In this document: positions 12,401 to 27,100 of the stretch, piece by piece
How positions within the stretch are numbered: the stretch's first letter is position 1
How the letters are laid out: every line of letters begins with the position of its first letter
DNA from: Glandiceps talaboti
Lineage: Eukaryota; Hemichordata; Enteropneusta; Spengelidae
Assembly (NCBI RefSeq): GCF_964340395.1
Contig: NC_135568.1
Location: 5,533,079 to 5,593,078, forward strand
Length of the DNA stretch: 60,000 bases
Direction: 5' to 3'
Program-made: the position numbers and the translations under genes
The notes under the pieces: generated by a model
Databases searched by the model: none
What the model was told of the DNA's origin: nothing
What the model saw: only the letters and a program-made list of their open reading frames with translations

Positions 12401-15400
12401 GCAGTCAATTTCATGACAAGAAATACATCTAAATAGCTCCATTACATGTACATGTATAATGCATATAAAGAATATACTCTACAAGAATCACGCACTGTAC
12501 AAAATAAAATTATTAACACTTGATTTTCTCAAGGAGCTAAGAAGCAAAATAGTCAACAATTGAAAAATAGGTATTACAAAATGTACATGCATGCTTGTCT
12601 TGATGTTAATAGCCATTTCAATAAATACAAATTTCAAATTTTGTATATTAAATCTAAAGGTTTACAATTTAGAGTGCCCATGATACATGTATTTATATTT
12701 TCAAATTTTGTATTTTAAATTTGGTTTTACAAATTATTGAGAATTATACAATATTTAGATTTTCAAATTTTGTATTTTAAATCTAAAGGTTTACAATTTA
12801 GAGTGCCCATGATACAATCCATGTATTTACATTTTCAAATTTTGTATTTTAAATTTGGTTTTACAAATTGAGAATGCCCATAATATTTAGATTTTCAAAT
12901 TTTGGATTTTAAATTCGGTTTTACAAATATGAGAATGCCCATAATGTTTAGATTTGGGTTTTTTTAATCCTACGATAAATTACAACATCATTAAATTATT
13001 AGTTGTATCTTTAGACACAAAATGGAGTATTTTATGAGAGAATATAATAATATTGTATAAAATAAACATTAGTTACATCTTTAGACACAAAAACAGGGTC
13101 ATTTTTAATATGAGGAAGTTCAATTCAATATAACTTTATTGTCCTCATCACAATGTCTCTTTAGCTTCACCGGAAAGAGACAAAAATACAATTTACATGC
13201 AAAACGTAGACAACTGAAGACTAAAACACTATTATACATGTGCATACAAAAGAGACATTGCAACTAAGTTATAGCTTGAACTGTAATGGAAGCATCTTAT
13301 CTAGTAATAATTATACATGTAATTATTGCATGTGTATAAAGTCTGACACATTTCTATTAGTTCGGTACCGATAAAAATTATGATAAAACATAACCCGATT
13401 TAACTGAATTACTACACAATAAAAACTACATGGAATTTGTTGGCTGTTGCATGACAAGTGCGTACAGGTTTTGGTAAGTGTCAAACCTATTAGATATGCC
13501 TTTCTGACTCTAAGCTATAAACATATTTTATATCAGCTTCACATAACAATGGGTTGAATTGGTAAACATTACTACCCACACACTGTATAGTTCTTTAATA
13601 GCCATTCATTGTGTACAAACTCTACAGTTTTATTGCAATAATGCCAACTATAGAGTTTGTAGTTAACCTAAATCAACATACATGAACAATCACATAAGCA
13701 ACATTTAACTATATACAAACATGTACTTGCACAATCGGCAATTAGTTTTTAAAATCAAATGTTGAAGGCCTTTGTTAGATCAATATTAAAATTTGGATGT
13801 GAAAAAACAGTTGTCTGGCAGAGCTCTGAAGAAGTAGCTTCCTGAATAAAAGAATGGTCCTATGCAATCCTTATGGTTCCATTGATAAGATAACATGAAT
13901 ACGAAAACCTGGCACTGAATAATGGGCCTTTAAGTATGTTAATGAGTATTCTCATTGCATGTAAATTAATGAAACTGATTCATTTATATGGATAGACAAT
14001 ATTCAAATAATGTCAGATCATACACTTTATAATAATTTTATATTTCAGAAAAATCTTTATGATTTTAATAAATCTATACAATTCCATTTTACAAAAATTC
14101 AAATCAAACTTTTTTGAAAAAGCTCGCAAATATTCAAAACTAGTCAAAAATTCAAATCAAATTGAATTATTAATTCATTTACTGTTGATACTAATTTCAC
14201 CTGGCATCCAGGTTTTACCGGAGGACATTTCATAGCCGTTATTTCATTGAAAGCAGGAGAGCATGAACAAAGGCTAAGGTTATTTATAATTAGAATCTTA
14301 GCATTTCTGTGTATATAATATACTCGTACGTATTCCTGTACATTTAATGCCTGGTTCAATGACAATGAAGTCTCATTAAAATGAATACCATAATTTAAAG
14401 TGGTCATATGGATGTGGATTTGGTATTTATTTTGGATTTTAAATTTATAAAATAATTTTTTCTCGGCTTCCTACTTGAAAAATTAATGTGAAACAACATA
14501 TGTCAAGTCCTTATTTGTAACTCTATAAATTGTAAAAGACTAATAAATGTGTAAAATATTTGTTATTGTACGTACATTAACAAACATTTTATACATATTT
14601 TAGCTTTTTGCAATGTATTCAGTTACATAGACAGAGTTGGTCAATGTTGTTTCACATTAATTTTTCAATTAGGAAGACACGTGATGAAATTTTTTTATCA
14701 ATTTAACATCCAAAATATATATGTATTCATCTTTTACAATTATATACGCATCAAAAATCTGCTTGATATGATAAACAGTGGATTGATAGAAAATTCACTT
14801 AGGGTCGTATTTTTAGATTTAATGATATACTTGAGATGTCTTAGGTTGACAAGTCAGTCCATAAGTACAGGTAAATTATAACAAGTACATCTCAGATAAA
14901 AGTAAGGTATCCATTATTTTGACGTTCAGGTTACAAGGTTAGAAGTAGTCATTCTTGCTACGGTGTGACCTTTGACATACTACATTGTAAGTAGGAGAAA
15001 TAACAAATGTTATAAAATTTCATGTCAGAGAGTCTCAATCATTTTATTAAAGTGCTTTCCCAAAAGTGAGTCTATTAAACGATCGAACTATCAAGATCAG
15101 TGAGCCTGATCACAAGGTTTCATGTTGAAAATAGCACACACACATCACTTACACTGTGTGGGCTCTGTCTTTAGTTAATGATATAAACACTAACACTGAC
15201 AGAATGCATACTACTACACAAGGCATAATCTGTTGAAGTTCAAACAAATGCCATGGTCAGCAACTAGTGAAAGTTGGTAGAATCTTAAAGTTTAACATAT
15301 ACTCTATTCCCATATTACATGTGTACCTAAAAATACAGTTAATATACTGAAAACAGTTATCTTGTCTATTTCTTTCATTTAAACTTTAACTCCTATTCAC

Positions 15401-18400
15401 TTACATACATGTACATACAGTTAGAATCTCTGATATTGATTATCTTAATCAAAAGTATTATTTCTTCATTCTGTCAGGGAAATTATTTGTACAGCTGAGG
15501 ACAAATGACGACAACTAAATGATGAGTAGTGACAAATCCCTCGTGTTTTCTGACTTAATTATTTTCTCACTATTAATAAAAATGTTGGCAAATAATATAA
15601 TTTTTACCTACATGTACACTCATTTTATGTAAAATGAGGAAAATTGATCATTTTGAACACTATGGAATCAATGACATGAACACATTAAACTGCTGAACAA
15701 CTGCACTTGGAATGAAAAATAAATCCTGTATTTTGAGTTTAAATGTATTTGCCTTGCGCATGATTTATAAAATGTTCACATAATGTATGTGGCAACTCTG
15801 TATTTGATTTATGAGTATGGGACCCTGCTTCTACATGTATGTTAACCCAAAGGATTATGCAACCAAAGCTAATATTTTACATTTGGTTATATCATACAGG
15901 TCTGAATACACAGCATATTAAAATGTCCATAAAATTAATACTGTACAATAAATAATCTAAAAAGTAAAGAATTTATGCATCTGAGCAACCTAATCCCTAT
16001 AGCATGATTCCAGTTGAATACAGATCACATGATGCATAATTCTATACATTTATACTCTCTGTAACGACGGAAAGAGTGATGACACCGTGTTAATACCCAA
16101 CATCATTATTATCCCAGCTTTCATGCTATAAAGAACAGAAATATCAAATATCACATACATGTATATTATAATCCTGGCTAGTAAGTCCAGGATTTTACTC
16201 AGCCTTTTTTTTTTTTTTTTTTTTTTTGATAAGCTTAAAAAATCAATCTTTTGAGAGAGAAGTCATATCACGAATCATTTCAATCGCAGTTTTGAATCCA
16301 CACTGTTCTCACCAAAATCACTGATATTTACAATTTTTTATTAGGTTTAGTTTAAAAAATAAATCTTTTTATTATTATTATTACAGAGAGACAAAGTACT
16401 TGTATGAGCCATTTCAATTTCAGAATCCATTGATTTCATATTATTGACTATTTTTGTTTGGCTTAAAAGCTAAATCAGTTGAGAGAGAGAGCGAATTCAC
16501 TTCAAACCATTTCATTAGCAGCTTTGAATCCCACGCTGTTGTCCCATTCTACACATGGAATATCTAACAATGAATATTATATAAGGTTCTACTGTACACT
16601 GTACTATAAATATTTCAAATTCAATTGATACAAGATTGACAATGCAACATAAGAATGCCTGCTATTTGAATAGATATTTATATATGTAAAAGGTATCTGT
16701 CGTGTCTCAAATAGGAATCTGGATGCCAACGGGTCTCATAGTGGATGTGTAAATCGTAACAATACTGTACAGAGACTAGACTACTCCAGTAGGCATCTGG
16801 GGAAACAAGACTTCATCATCATGGAATCCTCACCACATGGAGAGAATTGACTTTTACAACCTTCTGATAAACCACAAGCTTCATTTTATGTTTACACTAA
16901 AAAATACCTTAAATTTTGCACCAGCTTAGCAGGCAAATACCAACTCACAATAAGTGTCACACCTAGTTACTTGCATGCCTCTTCTGTCAACATCCCTCTG
17001 TCCCCAAACCTCCCCCAGGCAAACTTTTTCAAATTGTAAAGCTTCTCCAAATATTTCAATCAAGTAGTTGTATTAATTCAATACAAGTGCTATATATATA
17101 CACACAAACATTTTATTAGATTTATCCACGATTGATATCGTGCATGTTAAAAAAATGATGAATAAAATTGTCTATACATGTACCTACACACCAGTACATG
17201 ACTAGTACTAATGCTCAATTTTGTATATAAATGATAACATGGAGTCATGTTGTATCTCTGTAGTTATATTATGACTAAATGCCTTTTTTCAGCAGAATTT
17301 TAAAAATTTTGAATTTTAATCATGTTAAGTTATTCAACGCTGCTGTAAAAATTTAAACCATTTCAAAGTTGAAACCCAGCACCTACATTGTATATTTATG
17401 GAATGATATTAAAAGAACTAAACAATTTAGTATGAAAGTCGTGAAAATCCTACTAAAATTATAATTACTAAAATATCCTGCGAGATAACCAAAATCATAG
17501 ATTTCAAAAAATAATCACAATTTCAAGAACCAAACTTACAGATTTCACAATAAACTCAAAATTTTATGATTCATTTTTCCGCTATTTCTATTGTATGGTT
17601 ATGCACCATTATATTTGAATTATAACACACACATATTGTTTTTATCTATAAATACTTTCCCACCATTTTTGTCGTTAGCAGTTACACAAAGCTTAACGAA
17701 ATGTGTGTCACACATTGTACATAGTATTGTTTGACCACAATATGTTCATACTCAGAAAAGACTAAATGCTGAAGACTAACGACCTGGATTGATTTTTATC
17801 GAAAAACACTTCAAATATTAACACATAATTTCCTAAAGTATATTCTCAGCATTTTCAATAATACTCAACAAAATTACTAGTAAATAAATTGAATAATTTA
17901 TGCATTAAAAACTCACATAATGGCATCTAATAATCATAAATTAAAATTGTTTTGATACCATGCTTTTTAAACAGATCATTCACAAAACATCAGTAATACT
18001 GAAATACATTTGACAAATATATACATGTACTAATTAATAACTATGCAGATATTTTTGTTTGTTTCTTATAAATAAATTATGAATATATTTTATATAGTTC
18101 TATATTAACAAACCTGTGTTTTTTTTTAGAAATATTTTTAATAAAGTCTAAATAAATAAATTTCTTTTAACACACGCTGAGTATATTATAATATTATTAA
18201 GGTTACTGTTACAATATTTTCAATATTATACAGCCTAGCTTGTTGGTTTATTTCGTCATGTTGGATATTAACTGCAGTCACACAATATTTTCATTATGTT
18301 ATTAGTATTGTAAAATTTGAGTGGCTGAATGGATTAGTTAATTTGGAAGTATTTACTAGCCTCAAACCCTTCAGAAATTTTCGATATGGATGAATAAAGA

Positions 18401-21400
18401 TTTCATTAAGTTAAATTCAATAATGATCCCATTAGTAGTCTCCTGTTTGTATGATACAATATGGCAATTAACCTAATTATGATACTAAATCAACAATATT
18501 TCCAACCCATGTCAGAATTTCATTATCAATTTATCAATCTTATTATACAGGCATTAAACTTGTAAATTGATAACGAAAAAAAATAAATATTTTTCTCGAA
18601 TACGTAAAAATAACACTGTGGTTCCGATTACACTCAATTTTAGAATAGGTGGGGTAGGTAGATTTTTTGTTTTAATTTTTTTTAAATATTTTTTTTTCCA
18701 TATGTGAGTGTTTACTTACTAGTTCAGGTAGTTATGTTTTCCGTTGTTTTCCCATATGGTCTCTGTGTTATTGGTTTCTTCCCATCAGACGTTTAGATAT
18801 TACAGATTGGAAGAACAGTTTTGTATCAATTGTCTTTTTAAGTTGATATCAATTTTAGCATCCACTATTTGTTGTGAGACGTCACAATTTTCATGATTTT
18901 ATTATATTTTTCTCTCAATACATAAAAAAAGTTAAGGGTCAGTGTGAAAAACTAGGCAGGGTTCGGGTAACCGGAACCAAACAATTTCTTTTATTAGGCC
19001 TAATAGTAATATGATAGTCATCAGGAAGATAATAAAATTAATATTACTTGATTGGCAAAGAGACTTTCTGACTACAATACAGTTACAGGTATTGATATTT
19101 GAAGGAAAGATATTTTAGTGGATAGTCTATGAACAATATTTCATAGATTTTCAAATCACTGAATAATGGAAAGAATGAACCCTGGTATATTTTGCATGTA
19201 TCATAGTTTTAATCAGTACCCAACCATCCCTGAAAATGAGACCTTGAAATAGATATGGTCAACAGGTTGTAAAATGGGAATGAAATCAATTAGCCTGGAA
19301 AACATTCCAAGATTCCAAGAACAGGACTGATTCCCTCATGGAAGCAGAAAGGCCTGTAGAGTTTAGATGACTTAGTTCTCCTTGGCTATAAGGAAGTTCA
19401 GGCTTGGTTTACAATGCTAGCCTAATTGTATGGGCACTATTTTAGTATATCAACACAGTGAAGGTGGAAACTGACACACAATATGTATGAGCTGTATAGA
19501 ACCTGTCTTTGGTATTGACACAGTGAAATATACGACATGCAAACTGCCTGTTACAAAATAGCCTAGAGTCAAGTCAGGTGGGCTGGCTCCTCCCCACTAT
19601 AGCAAAAAGCTGACTTGACTCAGGTTCGAGGGGAGGGACAATCAGCCGAAATCCTCATGACTTGACGCTACATGTAGACTAGTGGGGAGGGGCCAATTTT
19701 TCCAAAATCCCCACATGACTTGACTCAGGCTCGAGGGGAGGGGAGGGGCAAATCAGCCAAAATCCCCATGATTTGACTCTACATGTAGGCTAGCTAGTGG
19801 GGATCAAGGGGCAAATTTACCTACACATTGACTCCAGGCTAGTTACAAAATGTACTCAGTCCATTATTTCTGTCTCAATGTTTATATTCTTATATCTTTC
19901 ACTTTGTAACCTTTAGTAATTACTCTGGGAATTATTATGTCTTTGAAGCAAAATATTATGATAACTTGCCACTCAACTGTCACCATGTCATTTTAGGGGT
20001 CAGCAAATAACTTCCCTAGATGCAAAAATATTTCAATCAATTCAGTGTGCAGTGCAAAGGTGGAGGTAGTAATTTGAGACCATGGTGGTTAAAATGACAG
20101 TTTTACAAATTACATTAATGAACTGTTATCTCCTAGAATGACTGACAGATATCTCTCACGTAATATACCAATGATTCAGATCTGCATGTTCCACTGTGTT
20201 ATATTTTTTAGGACACCCGCCATTATCATTCTTCCCTACTGGTTCTTAGAAGCATGATTAAGACTAGAAGACAGGTACATGTACATGTACATGATCAAAA
20301 ATAGTCATCAGCTTAATTATAGAATCAAATGACTAAGTTATAATGCACAAGCAGCTACAACAAAATGTAAGTGTTTGTTAGCATTGGGCTTTTGATTGGT
20401 CTTGGTTTACAATCCTCATCAGAATGACAAATTCCATAGTTTAATACAACTGCAGACCAGTACATGTATGTACCACACCCTGGCAAGAATGGCGAACATG
20501 TCCCAGGAAAGACTGTACAACAATACATGTAAATATAACTGTGTATTCAGATTAGGGATATGAATACTAGTATATGCAGGCTAGCAAAACCTCGAGACGT
20601 GTATCGCTTTCAAAGTACATTGTAGTTGGGTTTTGGAATTGATTACATGGTATGTGTTAAACTGATGTGTTACTCCAACAGCTCTCCTGTTCCTCAGAAA
20701 TACACCCCAGGGAATTATACATAGACCCAAAAACAGACTACTTTCAATGGTATAGACACTTTCATTTGTAATTCTGCATCTACATGTGTTCCCCACATGC
20801 CTGTTAGATTATGTGTCCTTTAGAGGCTCATAACTATTACTACAGGAGATAATGTCATGTTATGGTGCTTACATGTACCATCTAGCTAATTACATCTTTG
20901 TGAGTCCTACCATGTTGTGAAAACAATAAATCTGTTTTGTAACATGTACAGTATACATTTCAAACTTTGTATGAACCAAATAGTCCAGATCATATCGGTT
21001 TTTTGTTCATCACTGCAGTGTTTGGCCTTCAGCTCTTTTAAATCCATGTTTTATACTTTTTAGTACACATGTACCCAGTGAGTGGTTCTCAATTCATAAT
21101 TTTGTACATGATCACACCCTAATTGTTATTCATTCATAAACTTAAATGGTAATGATTCAGGGTCAAAGGTCATACAAGAAATCTGAAACATGTACCTACA
21201 AACATGATGGTTGTCAATAAGTCAATTGGAAAAATGTGTTTATTTTTCTATGTGCAGTACTAATAATGGAACACAAAAGGGTTCCAATTTCACATCCTTT
21301 CATTTAGTTTGAACTCACTGGGAAAAGATCTACACTAACAATAGCCCTAATTTAACAGTAACATGAATATATAACCTAATTTTATCAATAATTCTAGGAG

Positions 21401-24162
21401 CCAGCATATCAGGAACACTTTATATGAATGTCAAAGTGATAAATTATAAATCTCTGACTCATGTATGTAACATGCGGTGCTATATCTGTAATTATGTAAA
21501 TCACATTGCAGTGTATATTTTGAACTTTTTTATTGACATTTTTTTATTAAGTAGTAAGCTTATAAAACAACTCATCAAACATGTAAATCCCGATGTCCTT
21601 TATGTAAGTTATGCAAATTACATTGTTGAGTTTTTAACTTTCCCATTATTATTTCAGGTATTAGAAAACACTTGTTACATCTCATCAAATATGTAAATCC
21701 TGCTGTCCTTTCTGTAATTTATGCAAATGACATTTTTGTATAATTAACTTTTAATTTTCCATTATAATTTCAGATATGACAAAACACTTGTTACAGATAA
21801 TACCTCATCAAATATGCAAATCTCCCAATGCCCTTATTTCAGGCATGAGAAAACACACTTGCTAAGATATAACTAACTAATCAAATATGTAAATCCAAAT
21901 GTTATTCCTGTAATCTAGGCAAATTACACATTTTCAATTTTGCCATTGGCATTTCTAGTATTTTGAAAACATATGTTAGATATTATAGTATACCTCATTA
22001 TACATGTAAAGTCGACGACCAAATCAAGATTTTTTTTTATATTTGGACTAATATATAAAGTACTTGTTACATTTGTATAACAACTAACAAATATGTAAAT
22101 CCAAAAGCCATGCTGTAATCTATGCAAATCACATTTGACATTTTAAATTTATTTTCCCGCAGATTTTTCTAATATACGTACACATTCATTAGATATTATG
22201 ATTCGTAAAACACTGCTCCATTTCTATACTTTGTATGCAAATTATAATGTATTTTTAACTCTTTTCAATGACACCTCAGTGTAAACACTTGTTAGCTATT
22301 TCAACTCATCAAACATATAAAACCTGATGCTGTTTTTACATTATATTTTTATCTTTTTTACATTGATATATATTTCCTAACACTTGTTAGGTATCCAAAA
22401 GTATGTTATTCAGGTGATTTCCTTTGAACAGATGCTGCAACAGAGAACTCTTTATATTGAAAGCGGAGCAGGTGTTTGTAGAGTAGAATATGATGATATC
22501 CTTTCCCATTTACTGAATATTCTAACTTTATGGTACATTGACAGCTGTTATTACATATTGATGCAATTATAATGTGGTCACTGGTGGTTGTATGGATAAT
22601 CTTGCTCCAATACAAATATTTTTTCTCTATTTACATTTATACATACTCGTAGAGCAGTTCAGTAGATAGGAATTGTATGAATGTAACTTGTAAGCGAAAC
22701 AATAGCTTAGTAGCCTTGAAAAAATAGATCCATAGAGTCCTATACGAAATTATGTTTACTGGTGGTATTGTGACAGACTGCATTGACTAGGGTTTCTAAA
22801 ATGTAGACACTACGTGTCCTCTTCCAAAACTGAAAGCCCTATACAACCTGACAAAATGTTCTTTCCTTGCACAGTCGTTTGCGAGCTAATATTCTATTCA
22901 GGAATGGCCATAATACAAAATAATGGTGTATTAGTTATTTACAAATAAAAAAAAAAAGTCACCAGCGTATGCACATTGCTAGTAAAACTTTGTTTGTATG
23001 TGCACATACCAGTGACAGTAATTTTTGAATATTCATAAGTATCTAATAATATCATTATTTTGTATTAATATGACCACCACTGCAGAATAGAATATTAGCT
23101 CACAAGCAAATGTGTTCAAGCCTTGCTCTGAAAACATCATGTATTATTTTTTAAATTGGTAAATTATTAACCCTGACTTCATACATGTAAGTACTATAAA
23201 GCCCCTATACCTGGCAGAATGTCAAACAAGCCATTTATTGGGTAGCCTAGAGACCTGGCTATCTGACACAGTGCTGATCATCTTCTGAATGCCATCATCA
23301 AGTGAGATGATAGACAAATCTCTGGGCTATTTATTGGCCAACAATATTATCATTATATCATATCATTAATTAAATATTATGTTTGTAATGAAAATAAGGC
23401 AAATTAGTGATCAACATCAAACCACTTGATATCTCAATTTTGTTTTATGTATGTATGTATGTATGTATGTATGTATGTATGTATGTATGTATGTATGTAT
23501 GTATGTATGTATGTATGTATGTATGTATATGGATGGCTGGCTGGATGGATGGATGTAATTCTTTATATATTAATAAACTGGAGAGTATACAGTTAGTTTT
23601 TGATAGGGTTAGACACGTCCGCAGACCATAAAATCAATGGCGCAACTATATTCGCAGACATCTATAGTTATCAAATTGAATGGAGCAAATTCTAAACTCT
23701 GGCTTACATTGTTGACAGCAAACACGTCTGACTTATTTAACCAAGTTATCACACACTGGTATGTCCTGTACAATGACCTGCTGACCCATCTTTCAACTCC
23801 TACACTGTATACATGATGACATGCATGTACTGATGTAGACTACTTTGCATACTTGCTTGGCTGCATTTTAATGATCTAGAAACACCTATATATATCTAAT
23901 CCCTATCTTGAAATGTGGGCATAATCTATTACACCTTTTTAGTAGAAACTGACATTACTGTGACTATAGGCTGTGATCAGTACAGGAACAGTAGTGTGCA
24001 GAATATAACAATATTTATGAGACCAAAAACCATGTACTAGTACAGAAACTATCAAATAGCAGTACCAGTAGCCCAATAACATAAGTATGGAAAATTAGAA
24101 GACTTCAGATATCACTAACAGTGAGAAGTGTGAAAGCCAAACTTATGCGTATATAATGTCTA

Positions 24163-24193
<31 letters not shown>

Positions 24194-27100
24194 TCTTCTA
24201 CAAAATGAAGTCTACCCCTGAGGTAACATTGAAAAGCTCCTTTATATGGATGTAATATGACATATTAGTAAATGAGTAAAGATCTACCATAATTCCCAAG
24301 TGTCATTCCCTATGAAGACTACGGATTAATAAAATGTTTAGAAAATCATGAAATGAAATAATGTCAAAATTACCAGATCCCCAAAGGCGGCCACTGACCT
24401 TCCCTAATTAACACTCTTTCTATGACCCGAACAAATATACTCACAAATGTCAACCTCTGATAATATCTTAGAGATATTCACACCCCACCCCGAGATAATT
24501 CCTCTAGTGCGAATAGCTAATGTGGTATATAATATGTATTCAAAACATATACAATGCCAGATACAAGTATTTTGTATTCAAAACTGTAACCATGCAATTA
24601 GTAAGTGATTTTTATATCAGAAGAATAAAACATTTACAGCTAATTCAAACCTGTCAGTATCAAACATCAACTCAGTTAGAGTCGCTGTACGTAGCTTCAA
24701 ACTTTTGCTGTTTCGACTCTCAACATCACCCAGTAAAGGTTGTAAGCTGGGATTAGTGTAATTCTTCATTCCAATATCATAAAACAAATCACAATCATCC
24801 TAAATACTTGCTTGAAATCTTCTTGATCTCTGTCTGTGGCCAAAATTTTATTTTATTTCAATTAAAATTGATTTCATGTTATGGATGGATAGGTGAATGT
24901 ATGGATGAATATATGGATGGCTGGATGGATGGATGGATGGATGGATGGATGGATGGATGGACAGATGGATGGATGGATGGATGGATGGATGGATGGATGG
25001 ATGGATGGATGAATGAATGAATGAATAGAATAATGAATGAATGGTTGACCACTCCTAAAACTTTGGTCGCCCCCTCCCCTTAATTATGAGACAAGCTGCA
25101 AATCTGGACATGTTTTCAGGCCAAGCTTGAAGTTGCATGAAAAACAACTATTCATGAAAGCATTCAGAATGTATCTGACCTTTCAGCACCATTGAACAGA
25201 ACAATGTTTGGACCTATTGTGTAGTCTTCTGATTTATTGATTTGTTGGTTGACTGTACTACACTAGCTAGCTGTACTGTCTAGGCTGGAGGGGGTCAACA
25301 AAAATGCTGCAGGGAGGGGTGTCATTAAAAGTGCACTCGAGGACGAGGACAACCAGGTTGGAAAAAAAATACTGAATTCATTTTAGCTCAAACAGAATCT
25401 ACCCATACAAACTTCCAATTTTATAATTTAAGTAGTGGACTCTGTGACCTGTAAACTACATATCCTATCTTTTCATATTGTTTGAATCGCATCCATTGTT
25501 CACATAGCAGTATACCAGCAACACTTCAGTGTGTCCCTTCATTCTAAAATTTGCATGCATAAATTATAAATTTTACAGGTCAAATAATTCCACCTTTATT
25601 CTAGGTTGGGCACCTAACTACTGAACATTGGTAAATAAAATTCAAGAAAAAACATATTTTGTTTTTAAATCTAAAATCTTGATATCAAACACTTGGGATT
25701 TCGGGACAGAACATCAGGCATACATGTAATTTTTAATTTTAATTATTCAAAAAAAAAAAGGATGACTTCAAAACTGCTACTTGTATATCTCGTTGAAATT
25801 TTTCAATGATTTTCAATGACAATTCACTCTAACCTGTAGGACCACTTGAAGTTACTGGGGGCATTTGAACTCCCGAGCTATATCCTATACTTTATATTTA
25901 AATTATAAACAAGGTAATGTTTTCTCAACATACTTGCATTTTCATATTTGCATGTTTTTACATGCAAAGACCGATCTATTATTGAAACACTTTCGGACAT
26001 TTCAGAATTTATCGTTTTCCAAATATGATCAGTTTACTTCCAAAAATTCAATTCATGATGTTTCATATTAAAACAAAAGCAACAAGTTAAAACCTAGTGA
26101 AAATACTGAAATGATACACATGCAAATTACTTCATGGAATGTGGAACCAGGGAGGCATACTTATACCTCCATGCCAAGCTAAAGTTCGACATAACAATTG
26201 CCATGATTGTCACTTGTTTCTTATTGTTTTCTGATTTTATATGTAAATGGTAAACTTCCTGAATGTATCAATTGACAAAGGTAAAACACATTTACTTCCT
26301 TTGTGACAGCAGACTTGGTTACATACAACCTTATCAAGCAACTATATTCATGAGTTGAGCCTACACGCCCAAAAATGATCCTTTGCTTTTTTTAAACTGA
26401 TCTCTGCTTTTCACATGTCCGCGTCAATATATCCATGACAGGACACTCCTTGAAATAAAGAGACATCAACAAAAGAGACATGTAAATTGCCACGTACGTT
26501 GGTTGGTTGGTTGGGGTTCACTGGTCCCGTGATTTAACCAGCCTCTGCCCTGGTCCAGTCAAGTCATTCCCACCACCGTCAATGGCTACAGTCGTATCGT
26601 TTCCAACTAGAAATTCGAGATTTCTACGAGTGGCTGTTTTTACTCTAACCTGCCCTCATTACTACTGTCATAAACTTTTATGAATATAAACTTTAAGGGG
26701 AATTCCGACCCTGACTTGCAGCAAACATGTTTCAAGACTTTCAATCCAGTAGTGCGCTAGTCAGTATAGACTCTCTATATCGTGTATGTACTAATAATGT
26801 AGTGACAAACGGCAAAATAAATATGCAAATAAGTATATTTTTGTTTTAAAATACTTTCTTCATTAAAGCAACATTCCAAAGTCTGGAAAACACTTCAGTG
26901 GAAAGGTAGTCCATTAATTTTAGAAGATGGTTTATTCCCCCACGGCCCTGATTTGGTTTGTTACGTCACGAATGAATTTGGGCCGTGAATGGATGTGTGT
27001 CGGCCTTGGAAACATACGAGTACATGTACCTGTTTTTAAACTACGTGCTGCCTGCAGTCAAGGGGAATGACTTCTCTTAATAACTGCAAAGGTTGCGTGC

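Noticed and set aside
24808-25020. Open frame rich in DGWM repeats
   Set aside because: Pure product of the (GGAT)n microsatellite; likewise the frames at 23407-23631 and 28648-28863.
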